Shown here piece after piece: positions 10,292-21,765 of a stretch of 64,000 nucleotides of DNA; within the stretch, counting starts at the first letter, position 1, and each line of letters starts with the position of its first letter. The notes beneath the pieces are model-generated. The model was not told the DNA's origin. It made no database searches and was given only the letters and a program-made list of their open reading frames with translations. Source of the DNA: Silurus meridionalis (taxonomy: Eukaryota; Chordata; Actinopteri; Siluriformes; Siluridae); NCBI RefSeq assembly GCF_014805685.1, contig NC_060892.1, positions 7,371,490 through 7,435,489 on the forward strand, read 5' to 3'. The translations under genes and the position numbers were made by a program.

Positions 10292-11920
10292 CACATATGC
10301 CGAGTACTAAAAGCAGTTTTTTGCATCATTTACTACTCCCTCAGCATTTCTATTCTTATTTTAAAGTAAAATAACTGCTCGCTGAAAGTCACGAGGATGA
10401 AAATAGTCACTGAAGTTTTAGCTGAAAATATTTTGCCATGTTGAGAGACTTTTTTATATTCTGAATTTCTAGGAGCAGGCTTGTATTTATTATACCTTAC
10501 AACATACATTTTATATTTTAGACAAGGTGATGGAGAGATGTTTGTTTCCTTGTCATTGTCATGGTTTTAAACTTTAGATAAATCACTGAAGATTTAAAGT
10601 TTGGCTTCTTACTAAAATTGTGTTCATGTCCTTCTCCTCATCTTCTTCTGTCATCATCTATACCACTATACATTTAAGATCTTCAGGTTTGTCCCGATTA
10701 AAGTTTCCAGGTTGGATCGTACAACCGAATTTCGAAACGAGTCCCAAGTAGAGTATTATTTGTTAAATAAAATTAGTAACCATTCAAAACATTTTTTGAC
10801 TTTTTTTGGAAATATTAATACTCAAATTTTCTTACCATAGTTTCATTGACGATGGACGACTTTGACAAGAATCAGCAACATTTCAGATAAAGGTATTCAG
10901 TGGTGTGCTGGCAGAATAATTTTTTATAAAACTCAGAGCTGTACTTTTGCCAAATTTTACTTTAAAACATCAATTCAGAGGCGCAAAAAATGGGTTATAC
11001 AGTATATGCAATAAATAGGGGTTGCTCACAAGAGGGGGCACCATTGCATTTAGTGTATTTATTCTTGTATTTACCCCTTTTTTACACCAAATATAATCTT
11101 GCATACCCCTCAGCAAATGTGCAGTTGCACAACTGCATTATCTGCATGTTTTTCTGAAAAAGTAATTCATAAATCCATTTTGTTTTTTTAAGAAATTGTG
11201 ATTATAAATCTCCATATATAATAATGATTCATGCTGAATGGATGGAAATATTTTTGTTATTACCAACATTCATTTTTAAATTCAGTGAACAACAATGAAG
11301 CTCTAAAAGACTGCATATTTTAAGAAAAAAAAAAAAAGCGTCTGCTCTCAAGTCTGAAACTGAAATTGCTAAGGAACCATGTTCTGGGATTCATCAGAGA
11401 CATTTTTGGATTTGCTTCAACTTGTGAAAGGGAGGACTTTCCATCATAAAAACGATTTGTTTATCCCGAACAGAGAAAAAATTACAAATGTAAAACAAAT
11501 GTGCAGGAAAAATGCTAGAGATACAACATGAATTAAACTGTCAAAGGTCCTAAATGTGGGGGAAAAAAAATCTTTTAATAAGAGTTTAAAACTGAAATAA
11601 GTGAATGGCAGCATCCATGTTAAAGATGTTCATGGCTTATCAGAAGCATGGAGGTTAAAATGGTGGTTCTACAGTATAGCTTAGACTTTATGACATGAGC
11701 CAGAAGTTAAAAGAGTGTTAATGTGAATTTGCTAGTATCTGCTGTGATCTGAGAATTGTTTGACATATTGCCGGTTCTGTAGGTATGTTTTGGACTTACA
11801 CAAGCTATAAGAACCCAGACTAGATAACAGAACCCTGGAAGAAGGATTTTGTTGCTGGTTTTGATAAAAAAAACCTCAAACAAAACATGTTCTCCTCACT
11901 AGCTCAAAAAACCCCAACAA
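9557..11920. other. Low-repeat unassigned sequence
   Basis: Apart from the (AC)n array at 10235-10287 and short homopolymers, no repeat family or exon was recognised. The block at about 9880-10180 has higher GC and little simple repeat. Confidence 0.4.
10235..10287. repeat. (AC)n microsatellite
   Basis: About 26 AC units. Confidence 0.96.
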
Positions 11921-11929
11921 AATGGTCGT

Positions 11930-12365
11930 TTGCAGGTTTGTGTTGTTGACATGTTTAGACCTCTTTGCTTTTTCTGTAGGTTCTTCCATCAGATCAATGG
12001 AGGTCGAGAAGTTCATTATCTCTAATAAATCTATACTCCGCCCTCCCTGTTCTCTCGCTCCCTCGCCTTTTAATTGGTTCTCCTCATCAGTCATCAGAGA
12101 CAGGCCTTTTTTTTAAGCACACACTCTTCATCCAGCTCTAACGACACAAAGGCTAATTTTACACCTCCCAATTGTTCCATTTAATTACGTTCTGTCTTCC
12201 AGCCTCAGATTCGATCGATAACATCCTTGTGGGAAGCAGACGGAATTCTCCGAGCTGCCTTATTAGCTCGGAGAGCTGAGAACCACCCTTTGTGTTTGTA
12301 TTGATGTTCATGCAGATGTAGTTGGTATAAACGTAAGATGCTTCCCGTGCTAATTTAGGCATTAT
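11930..12365. other. Candidate conserved non-coding block
   Basis: It is more GC-rich than its surroundings and free of simple repeats and recognised transposons. It contains homeodomain-type TAAT cores and a short inverted repeat (GAATTCTCCGAGCTGC, then AGCTCGGAGAGCTGAG). Open frames on both strands are short and unconvincing. Conservation is a guess from composition and cannot be tested here. Confidence 0.25.
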
Positions 12366-12417
12366 TACTGCACTACCCTAGTCCTCTCATGCTGAGCCCC
12401 CAAGCCTCTTCACCCAG

Positions 12418-12418
<1 letters not shown>

Positions 12419-12470
<52 letters not shown>
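12419..12470. repeat. (GT)n microsatellite
   Basis: About 25 GT units. Confidence 0.96.
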
Positions 12471-12472
<2 letters not shown>

Positions 12473-13379
12473 AGAATATGCTAGCAAATATCATTACAAA
12501 ACATGCCTATTATTCTGTTAGACAGCTTTCATAAAAGAAATGACAAAAATAATTACAATATACTGTATGCTACTGTAAAACAAACCAAATTTATGTGCGT
12601 AAAAGGACTAACATTTTCATTGTGTAGTTTATTGATCAAAAGGCAGGGTGACCTATAGAATCAAGTACATGATTGGTTTTATTTGTAAAGATGCTTTCTT
12701 TTTATGTAAAATTCTGTCTATGTGATTATTTGATAACAAGCATGATAATAAAAGACGTTTAGTTGAGCAGATGGAGTGTGATTTCAGCTAATGAGAATCT
12801 TAATTTTTTTGACGTATCAGACATGCAATACATGTTTTATTATATTGATTAAATTGAGTAATCTATTAAATAGGCACAAGTTAAATAAAATGTAATAAAT
12901 GGAAAAATGTAATTAAATAGTTGTTGTGTATATGTGTTTTTTACATTTAATATAACATTTTCTAAACTGTTTTAAACTTCTAAACTTACTTTAACAAATG
13001 TCAGAAACACACAAGATAGTTATTTATGTAGTCATTAAATTTATTTGTTCATAAATGTATTTAATTCTTCCATCATTCATTCATTCAGTCCCTCGATATA
13101 AGGAATGGTCAGTAACATCTCTTTTTAAGAGAAATTCTTGAAGCTGTACATAAAACGCAAAAAAAATTATATCACAGGCTGTCTTAAAAAAACATTATGG
13201 TAACAGGAAGTGGCAGGAATTTCACACATGCACAGTACAAAATCTGAGTTTTCGCACATGCAAGATGCGTTTCTGGTACGTACCGATTAGTCGATTTTCT
13301 AAATATAATAATAAACGTAAATCCACTGTGTTGTTTTTTTGTTCACTTTGCTAGCTTGGGGGTTTCAATTTAGCGGTAA
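12471..13379. other. AT-rich unassigned sequence
   Basis: No recognised repeat, RNA or coding feature. Confidence 0.4.
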
Positions 13380-13652
13380 TGTATTATGTGTTAGCGGCCT
13401 GAGTAGCCCCTTTAAGAAGGTAGAGGATGTTGGTAAGGCATGTGACCGAGGCATCTTGACATGCATCAAGAGTGAGTCATAGACAGATGTGGAGGAGAAA
13501 AATCGGTAATTTTCCAAAATAAAACATTGTTCAGAATCAGATAGTAAATAAAACGGAAATAATGTAAGTTATGTATTCTTTCTGTGCGGTCTTTCTGTGC
13601 GGTACCAATTGACCCACAGTGCTGGTCCGTGGATGGGGGTTGGGGACCACTG
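13380..13652 (-). mobile_element. hAT-like non-autonomous element, fragment
   Basis: On the minus strand it starts CAGTGGTCCCCAACCCCCAT, continues GGGTCAATTGGTACCGCACA and ATTATTTCCGTTTTATTTAC, and includes ATGACTCACTCTTGATGC. This is a widespread vertebrate hAT-type repeat whose consensus has CAGTGGTCCCCAACC ends. The distal end with the second inverted terminus is not evident, so the left border is approximate. CTTTCTGTGCGG is duplicated in tandem at about 13580-13600. Confidence 0.7.
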
Positions 13653-13659
13653 GTGTAGA

Positions 13660-15190
13660 GAATGTGGGGTTAAAGCCCAGCGATTTAGCATCAGGTGAAA
13701 TCAAATCTGAAAGTGTCTTCCTCAGACGAACTTGGACAAATTGACGGTGTGTAACTAAAAAAACAGAAAACATGTTGCTCGGGCCTGGAGCTGAGTGTGG
13801 AGTGATGGAGCAGCTGAGCGGCGCTGACAGAGTTAATATTAACTGAGAGATAATTAGAAAGAAATGACTTCTCCGCTGAGGACATCATGCTAGGCCACGC
13901 TAGCTGCTCATTTATCATCATCTGTTTAGCAGCACGCCCAGACGGGATAAACAACAGCGTTTCCTTTCGTCTTGCCTCTTCTCCTCTCTCATCTCTGCTC
14001 TCATATATCCTGCTCCTCCTTTCATTTCCTTTCCAAAGCTTCACTCCATCTCTCCCTCTCTTTCTCTTTCTCTTACACTTTTCACTTCCTGTTAGTGTTC
14101 ATTTATTTCCTTCGGTTCTTGCGGCTCTGCTTTCCACCCTCCATCTTCATCATGGCTTCATCTCTTTCTATCTGTGCAGAGGAATTGGAGTATTGGGGCT
14201 GTTATCTGCCAGGCAGAGATTTACGAGACTTAGCATGCACTAGCTAAGGCTAGATAAAGGCAGTGCGAGATAAGAGTAAATGAAACAAACTCGCAAAAAC
14301 CGAACCGAGGTTCGTCTGGAATTCATAAGAGCTTATTTTTTAATTCATCGATTGCAACAAAAACTGAAGTTGACTGTAACAAATCAAGCTTTTTTTAAAA
14401 CAATGATTAATAATAGATTTGTCTGAAGTGAAGTGTTCGCCTGTGTAAGACTCTCCTTATGCATTTTGTTTGTAGACAGCTGGTAAGTAATTGATTGCAG
14501 GCCCAGGCTGCCGTGCCAGAGATCTAAACCATTCCAGCTGAGCTTACTAGTGCCAATAATCTGCTAAAGCCAATGACAGACAGAGGCCAAGTGGTAGAGA
14601 TGAGAAATTGAGGACTGGAGGATCAGTGTGCTGGTGGTGGGGATTCAGGACACTGCTGGACTCATTTGTGAGACAGGATAATTTGTATCTCTCATGTCTC
14701 CTGGCCGTCTCCGAGAAGCACGAAAGCCGATACAGCGACACCAATTTATCTTTCTCAGCCTCTGTCCTTGTGCTTGTTAAGTTGACTTGAGACAATTACG
14801 TAGAGATGAAGGCCATGAAAACTTTCAACTCGAAACTATCAAAGACACCGTCTCTGTGTCACTGTTCAGGAGTAATTGCGTTGGTAAATGGAATAGGTTC
14901 TAAGAGCTTTCTAGGTTTGGGAGAGAAGAATCAATTTGGGTCACATTTTTTGGTACTTCTTCTAAACAAGGTCATGATGAAATGATGTTTTTTTTTTAAG
15001 CAATATATCTAAGTCATAGTGATGGCACAATATTGCTCCTGTAGTGTATTCATTAAAGAGTCAAACTAGAGTTTGAAGTGCGAAGTAGACTCAAGAGAGG
15101 ACTTGTGAGTGTACTAGTGAGTCTAGTAGAGTTTGGACCTTGAAGTAAAACAGGGAGTGAATTAAGAAAAGTGTACTAGAAACTGAAATA
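13660..15190. other. Low-repeat region with candidate conserved blocks
   Basis: Two segments (about 13780-14240 and 14440-14800) are GC-balanced and free of recognised repeats, and contain AT-core motifs such as GATAATTAGAAAG. A pyrimidine-rich stretch lies at 13970-14100. Around 15060-15190 there are short GAAGTAGACT-like imperfect repeats. Overlapping open frames on both strands do not look like exons. Confidence 0.3.
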
Positions 15191-15192
15191 TG

Positions 15193-15251
15193 AAGTAAAT
15201 TTGAAAATGGATTACAATGAGAATCATTGTAATCCATTTTCAAATTTACTT
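15193..15251. repeat. Perfect short hairpin (28-bp arms, 3-base loop)
   Basis: The left arm 15193-15220 starts AAGTAAATTTGAAAATGG. The right arm 15224-15251 is its exact reverse complement. They are separated only by GAA. The pairing stops at both outer ends. Confidence 0.95.
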
Positions 15252-15429
15252 TCTATTCATATAAAGCTCTACATGGCTATAGATAAATAGTTTAAGGTAG
15301 CCTTGGAGTTGCTTTATGTAATACAAGTCTAACATCAATACTATTCTATTTAACCAGCTCCATGTCTTTTTATTTTATTTTGGTATATTTGATTCTATTT
15401 TATTTTGTTGACCTTCATGCATATTGTAA
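15252..15429. other. AT-rich unassigned sequence
   Basis: No family recognised. It may include the decayed left part of the following hAT-like repeat. Confidence 0.35.
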
Positions 15430-16125
15430 GAAAATGCAGCATTTTAATATCAGAGTACATTGCTATGACTTTACTGAAGTATTTCAATTTGGCGAGACTA
15501 TTATTTTAACTTCACTACATTTTAAAGTCAAATATCTTTTTGACTTTATAACTTTTTACTTAACTACATTTTTTTACTACAAATCAGTCGTTTCTTTTTA
15601 TTTTTATGAGTGGATAAAAACAAGCATACAGCAAGCCACCAATTAGGGTAAAGCGTGAGCACTGTTTTTAACCTGCTTTGATTGGTGGGATCTACTTTGA
15701 TTGGTGGGAGCACAAACATACATTTCAGCATTGGTTCAACAGCAAGCAGAACATTTTGAGAGTAATAAATGATGGAAGAAACTCCTGACTCAAACCCTTT
15801 ACAACACCTTGTTGGCCTGATTTTTGTGATAATTTTGAAGTAGTTTTAGGCTCATGATAATTTGAATAGATATCAATCAGTGTTTGACTAATTAATATCA
15901 TTCTATTAATAGTAAAGTAACATTGGAATCTTTCCACATAAACTTGAGTTGATTAAGCAAAGAGTCTTGTGACAAAAAAATAGTATAGCCATAATTAATC
16001 ATAGTACTTTAGATACTTAGGTACATTTGAAGGCAAATACTTTTGTACTTTTATTTAAGTGAAAGTTTAAAGAGAGCAATTTTACTTTTACTGGAGTGAA
16101 ATTTTGTGTATTTCTTCCACCACTG
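15430..16125 (+). mobile_element. hAT-like repeat, copy 2
   Basis: The right end GTATTTCTTCCACCACTG (16108-16125) is the reverse of a CAGTGGTGGAAGAA terminus. The interior has the TTTACTTTTACTGG and TTCACTACATTTTAAAGTC blocks seen in teleost repeats of this type. Positions about 15590-15975 match the first 385 bases of the window in inverted orientation. The left terminus is not preserved. No transposase is readable. Confidence 0.6.
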
Positions 16126-16226
16126 CCAGAGTGTCTTTTTCCCCCTGTTTTTGTTATGTGTGCAGGTGTTTTAAACGTTCTGATACTAATAGCCTTCTTG
16201 GAAACTAAGCCCTTTTCCAAATCTTA

Positions 16227-17010
16227 GAGTACCTGTCAAAAGTTTAGAAACACCATCTATCTTTTAAGACACATGCATGTCCTTATTGTTTCTATGCAAC
16301 AAACATAATAAAAGACATAAACACACAAGAAATGAACAGCAAATGAGTAGAAGGAAGTTCTGCAGACAGAGTAGTCTAAATTTGACATTTTTGGCTCTAA
16401 GAGAAGACCTTATGTAAGATGAAGAAGTCAAAGATGGAGGTTGAAGCTTAATGGTTTGGTGCAGTTTTGAAGCAGGGAAGGTTGGAGACTCATTCAGGGT
16501 AAAAGGAATACTGAACCAACATGGCTACCATTCCATTTTCAGCACCATGCAATTTTATTTGGACTGTGGCTACAGGAAACAACTTCACCATACAACATGA
16601 CAATGACCTAAAATATACTTCCAAGCTCTGTAAGCATTATTTGAAAAGCAAACAGTTGACTGGAGTGTTTTTTCGGTCATGGAATGGCTTGGCCAGTCAC
16701 TGCACCTAAATCCTATCAACTGCTCTGAGATGAACTACATCAAAAGATCAGAAAGAAATCTCCAACTAGTGAAGAACACCTTTGGCAAGTTTTACAAAAG
16801 ACTTGGCAAAGTATTTTATCTGCGTGTTTGGCAAAACAAAGTGTATGGTTGCCAAGAGTGTGTGAAACTGTTTTCACACTAAGGGATTATTTGTTTTTTA
16901 ATGAAAATAAATTTTATCATCTGTACATTTATATATTTGTATGATCAAAGTAAATCTTCTAACTATTAAATTACTTAGTTTGTTGCAAAGAAACAAAATA
17001 CAACATGCTT
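16227..17010 (+). pseudogene. Tc1-like transposon with transposase pseudogene
   Basis: The left end CCTGTCAAAAGTTTAGAAAC is a degenerate form of the (C)CAGTCAAAAGTTTGGACAC inverted repeat of salmonid/catfish Tc1 elements. The frame at 16521 shows NNFTIQHDNDLKYTSKLCKH, equivalent to the QQDNDPKHTSK block with the second catalytic Asp. A shifted frame from 16679 shows MEWLGQSLHLNPINCSEMN, where the usual QSPDLNPIE has become QSLHLNPINC, so the catalytic Glu is lost. The right inverted repeat was not found. The element is non-functional. Confidence 0.75.
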
Positions 17011-17182
17011 GTGCCTCCAAAAAACAATTAAATATTAAATATTTCCAAATGTACTAATTTCCAAGCATTAGTACATTAGTAATGTTTCAGCAGATGATCT
17101 TGACTCTTGACTTGATTTCTTGCCTCAAGGAGATTTTACCCCTTCTTTTTGTCATAGTGTATACAGTATAAGACATGTGCAT

Positions 17183-17186
<4 letters not shown>

Positions 17187-17245
<59 letters not shown>
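17187..17245. repeat. (CA)n microsatellite
   Basis: About 29 CA units. A complementary (TG)n array begins 118 bases downstream. Confidence 0.97.
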
Positions 17246-17248
<3 letters not shown>

Positions 17249-17355
17249 GTACATATATATCAGGATGTCATTTTATTACAAGCCAAGCAGGATTTATTGT
17301 GATTCCAAACATATACAGTGCAGTAAACAGTGAAACAAAAGAATGTTTCTCCAGG

Positions 17356-17362
<7 letters not shown>

Positions 17363-17414
<52 letters not shown>
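17363..17414. repeat. (TG)n microsatellite
   Basis: About 26 TG units, complementary to the upstream (CA)n. Confidence 0.97.
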
Positions 17415-17415
<1 letters not shown>

Positions 17416-17487
17416 ATTGTTTCTATTTATTTCTATTTTTTACGTAATATTTTTTGGAACCCAAACTTGATAATAAAATTAATCATC

Positions 17488-17504
17488 ATTATTATTATTA
17501 TTAA

Positions 17505-17552
<48 letters not shown>
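17488..17552. repeat. (ATT)n microsatellite
   Basis: About 21 ATT units with one interruption (TTAATATTA). Confidence 0.95.
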
Positions 17553-17553
<1 letters not shown>

Positions 17554-18529
17554 GAACCAGTACCACAGTGTATTATATATTGAAAGGTAGAGTATAAAAA
17601 CCATTTAGAGCTTCAAAACATTGTATGGCAACACTGCTTTGAACAGCATTGGTGCATGTATTTTTTTATTATTGTGAAAACATCACATTAAATTCAATTA
17701 TGACCTTAAATACAATAACAGTTTCTCTGGATGAATGACTAAATCCTCGCTTTTATATGGAGTAAGATGGGTTTTTGAGTTAGTAAATCGAAAACCAAAT
17801 GCGTAATCTACTGAAAGCCCTCATATTCAGTTAAAAAATGTTTTTATTATTCTGCACAAATATTTACATTTACACTGATTTTTTTGCTTCTGAGTCGCAT
17901 ATGTGAAGGGTGAAAAGTGTTCAGCAGAGTTGGTGGAATGCCAGATGAGTGCAGGTCTTTTTTTAATAATGGTTCAAATGTTTTATTAAAAATATTGAAA
18001 CTCAATATTTTCCGCACTAACGCCTCCACACTGTGCGAGTGTGCAGCGTTCACTGTCACTGCATTGATCTCTAATGTACAGTGTAGGTGGAAATATAAAG
18101 CCATGAGTCAGAGCAAAGCACCACAGTACATGACTAAAGCCAAAGGGCTGACTTTTTCCACTGCTCCTCTTTGTGTGTGTATGTGTGTGTATGTGTGTAT
18201 GTATGTATGTGTGTGACTGACCTTGGCATTATTGGTTCTCTTGTATTTGCTTATATTCAATAAAAAAAAAATCGCTGAGAAATTTAACATGTTAAAGAAA
18301 CAGGTTAGTTCTGAGTATATGATTCAGGAAACATGCTGACCTTCTGACTCTTTTATTAAAAAAAAAACTGATGCACAAATGTACCTTTATTTATTATAGT
18401 AGTAGTAATTTACTTAGTGATTTATTATTCAAGTGCTAGTTTTTACAGATTAGTCAATATAAATGTAGCAAGCGTTTAATTTTAGCTAAACATCTGATCG
18501 TTAAGTTGGATATGTTGATATCTAACATA
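17553..18529. other. AT-rich unassigned sequence
   Basis: A TG/TGTA-rich simple repeat occurs at 18170-18215. Otherwise no repeat, RNA or exon was recognised. Confidence 0.4.
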
Positions 18530-20155
18530 TCTGTTACTTTGATATTTTGTTACATATGTTTTTCTTATCAGTTACTTGACATTTTGTTACACTGATTTTA
18601 TTTGACCTCTTCCAGTGTTATATTGTGTTGCATTTTCAATTGTTTACATCTTTACACAATTACTTTAACACTCTTTTCAGTTACACTGAAAAAATTGTTA
18701 CATTGATTTGTTCACACTGTTACAATGTGACAATATATTTTTTTACACTGTTTTGTCTTCTAGTGTCAGTGAAATGTTACATTATTAGTTTTTCAGTGTT
18801 ATCCTGTTTTACGTCTTCCAGTGTTGCCATGGAATGTTGCATTCCTTTACAACCGTTTCTGCACATTTTTTTTTCAATGCTATAGCCTTACAACCATTTA
18901 CTTGTACTTTTCAACAATGTCCACACTTATCTGCCTTGCCATAGCCTTTATATTTATTCACTCTACATATGTTTACATTGCACACTGTGGTGTATAAAAG
19001 ATTCAAGTGAACATTGTAATTACAAAAATGTAAACAAAATGTTGTGCTAAAGAGCAATAGCAGCAATCCAAAAAAACATGTGCAAAAACAGCATGTAAAC
19101 AGTTCGTAGTAATGCGTTTATGTAATATGAGTGGTGCTGAAGAAGGTGAGAAGGTGGAGTAGTTCAGGTACCTAAAGTCAACAGTGCAAAGTAATGGAGA
19201 GTGTTAGAGAAGTGAAGAAAAGAGTGCAGGCAGGGTGGTGTGGGTGGAGAAGAGTGGCAGGAGTGATTTGTGATAGAAGAGTATCTGCAGGAGTGAAAGG
19301 GAAAGTTTATAGGACTGTGGTGAGAACTGTGATGTTGTATGGATTAGAGACACTGGCATTGATTAGTGGAGCTGGAGGTAGCAGAGCTAAAGATGCTTAG
19401 ATTTTCATTGGGAGTGACGAGGATGGACAGGATTAGAAACAACTTTATTAGTGGGACCGCGCATGTAGAACTTTATGGAGAAAAAGTGAGGGAGGTGAGA
19501 TTGAGATGGTTTGGACATGTGCAGAGTAGGGACATGTGGTATATCAGTAGAAGAATGCTGAGGATGGAGCCACCAGGAAGGAGGAAAAGAGGAAGGCCAA
19601 GGAGAAGTTTTATGGATGTGGTGAGGGAAGACATGCAGGTAGTTGGTTTGAGAGGCAGATGTAGAGTATAGAGTAGTATGGAGACAGATGATCTGCTGTG
19701 GGAGCAGCCGAAAGAAGAAGAAGACATTGTTACATTTAAACACACACTGATTTTATTTATTTTTTTACATTGTTACTGTGTTACATTGGAATGTTACGTA
19801 ATGCTACTTAAATAGTTTATCTTTACACTTGTATTTGTAAGCTTTGTTACATTGTTACACTGTTGCAATGATTAAATGTTACCCTTTTACTTTGTTGTTC
19901 TGTTAACGCATTATTGTGTTGCTTTGATATTTAACATCTTTGCTAAACTGTTACTTTTACACACTGTTACAATGTTACATAGGAATATTACTTATATAGT
20001 TTACTTGTACACACTGTTATTTGAATGCTTTTTACATTGTTACTGTAAAAATGATTAGATGTTACATTTTTAGTTTATTGTATTGTTTCTTCATTACTGT
20101 GTTGCTTTGATACATTACTTCATTGTTACATGGTTCCTTTTTGGCATTTTTACAG
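18530..20155 (+). repeat. TTACA-rich satellite, split by an RTE insertion
   Basis: Both flanks (18530-19137 and 19728-20155) are dense in GTTACACTGTTAC and TTACATTGTTAC words. In the right flank a higher-order unit is visible: GTTACATTGGAATGTTAC at 19780 recurs as GTTACATAGGAATATTAC at 19974. That gives a period near 194 bp with about 75-80 percent similarity by eye. Left-flank units are shorter and more diverged (GTGTTA..TCTTCCAGTGTT). An RTE fragment sits in the middle. Confidence 0.7.
19138..19727 (+). pseudogene. RTE-clade LINE ORF2 C-terminal pseudogene
   Basis: The 5'-truncated copy starts in the post-palm region and reaches the 3' end. Readable blocks are VKKRVQAGWCGWRRVAGVIC, VKGKVYRTVVRTVMLYGLET and, in a shifted frame from 19366, ELEVAELKMLRFSLGVTRMD, LRWFGHVQSRDMW and RRMLRMEPPGRRKRGRPRR. 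This is the conserved C-terminal part of the RTE ORF2 found in fish and plants. The frame change near 19385 and the missing RT/endonuclease make it inactive. It ends CCGAAAGAAGAAGAAGA. Related copies are at 22975, 32930 and 36297. Confidence 0.85.
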
Positions 20156-21685
20156 TGTACATTGTCTTTTCATGAATAGCTTTGGTTTCTGCTGTTTTTT
20201 TCAAAAGCCAAATACAATATGCTGAAATAAATCATTTTGCTGATGTGAATCAGACTTTTTTCCTCCCATTTTAATTAGCTATAAAAATCAGTCCATTTCC
20301 TGAGGCAAATAATTGCTATCTAACAGCCTGATCTGTATCTGATAATCTCTGTGTTGTAAATGTTCAAAGACAAAGGGTAGATAAAAATCCATTGTGTGTC
20401 CCAGTTTAACCTTCAGGTGCTCGTTCTCCTCTCTGCTGCTGCTCTGGATTGGGATTTTACCATATTTTCTCTATCAGGTTATTTATTTTTAGGTCACCAA
20501 AGACACCAAGAGACCCAAAGACAGCAATTCGTGGACAGTAGAAAACAACATGACACAGAGGACATTATAAAAAAAGAAAACCCTTGATACAGGTGGAATT
20601 GGACACTAAAGACTTAAAGACAAAAAGAAGACTCCAAAAGATGAGAAGAGACGACAAGAAAACGATGAGACAGTGAGACTATGGAGGCCAAAGTGGGCAA
20701 TATAGTACATGGAGATATAAAGATTAGAAAGGGGGACAAGAGAAGAGGAAAATAAAGACACAAATATAATGGGAAAAAGATGGGGAAACAAAGAAATTTA
20801 AGAAACAAGGAGAAAAGAGAATAAGAAAGATTTGATTCAAGGAAAGAGAATTGAAAAACACCAAATACTCTGAAATAATAAAAAAGGAGTGTAACGTTCC
20901 CTTTTGAAGTAAAAAAGCAATGAAACCAAAAAAGATAGAAAATAGGCAACCATTAAAGTACCTTCGAATAACCCACTTGTTCTAAGACTGGGGGCATTTC
21001 CTTGATAATTGTTTGCAACACATTTCAATTTATTGCTTATTACATACTTCTTAGTACCTAAAACCTTTCAGAAGTTTAACATATAAACTCTTGGCACTTG
21101 GTACACTTTTGAAAGAAAATATTGTATATGTCTTATTGAGTTGTACATAGAACATTCAGGATGCACCATAGAACACAGTAAACTTCCTCAGGTAATAAAT
21201 ATCTGAATAAACCTGAATGATATGTACAAATGAGGAGTGTTTTTGCTTCTGGTATGCACTTTAAAGGATCAAATTTTCTTCTTGGCTTCTTCTTGAGTTT
21301 TATTATAACAATCATTCCAGCACAAGACAAAAGGAATGACAGAGGTTCATTGAGTGGATGGACTCAGCACTGCATGCATACATTAACCTTCTCCTCTCAA
21401 AGGTACAGTTTTATTGAGCTTTCAAGTCGATTTCAATTTTTTTTTTTTACCATTATTTCAGCTCCCAAACTCGATATAGATCAGAACCAACCCATCGAAA
21501 GTCTGCTTTCATCAAAAATGCACTCATTTCCATCTTCCAATTCAATCTTTACACTGAAGTAATCATTTCTTTTTCCTTGCTAGTGTGGGGGTCACATATT
21601 TAAATGCCCTGTGATTCCACAAGCATCAGATTTATATGTAATACACTTTTAATTATTACATTTGGTTCTGTACTGTGCAATATTT

Positions 21686-21688
<3 letters not shown>
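20156..21688. other. Unassigned sequence with a purine-rich strand
   Basis: From about 20485 to 20850 the plus strand is strongly purine-rich (runs such as GGGGGACAAGAGAAGAGGAAA). No coding sequence or repeat family was recognised. Open frames on the complementary strand are Ser/Leu/Phe-rich low-complexity products of this bias. Confidence 0.4.

Positions 21689-21762
<74 letters not shown>
21689..21762. repeat. (TA)n microsatellite
   Basis: About 37 TA units abutting the Tc1 inverted repeat at 21763. Confidence 0.97.

Positions 21763-21765
<3 letters not shown>

Noticed and set aside
13887..14247. Overlapping 91-118-codon plus frames
   Set aside because: Ser/Leu/Phe-rich translations of a pyrimidine-rich tract without exon signals.
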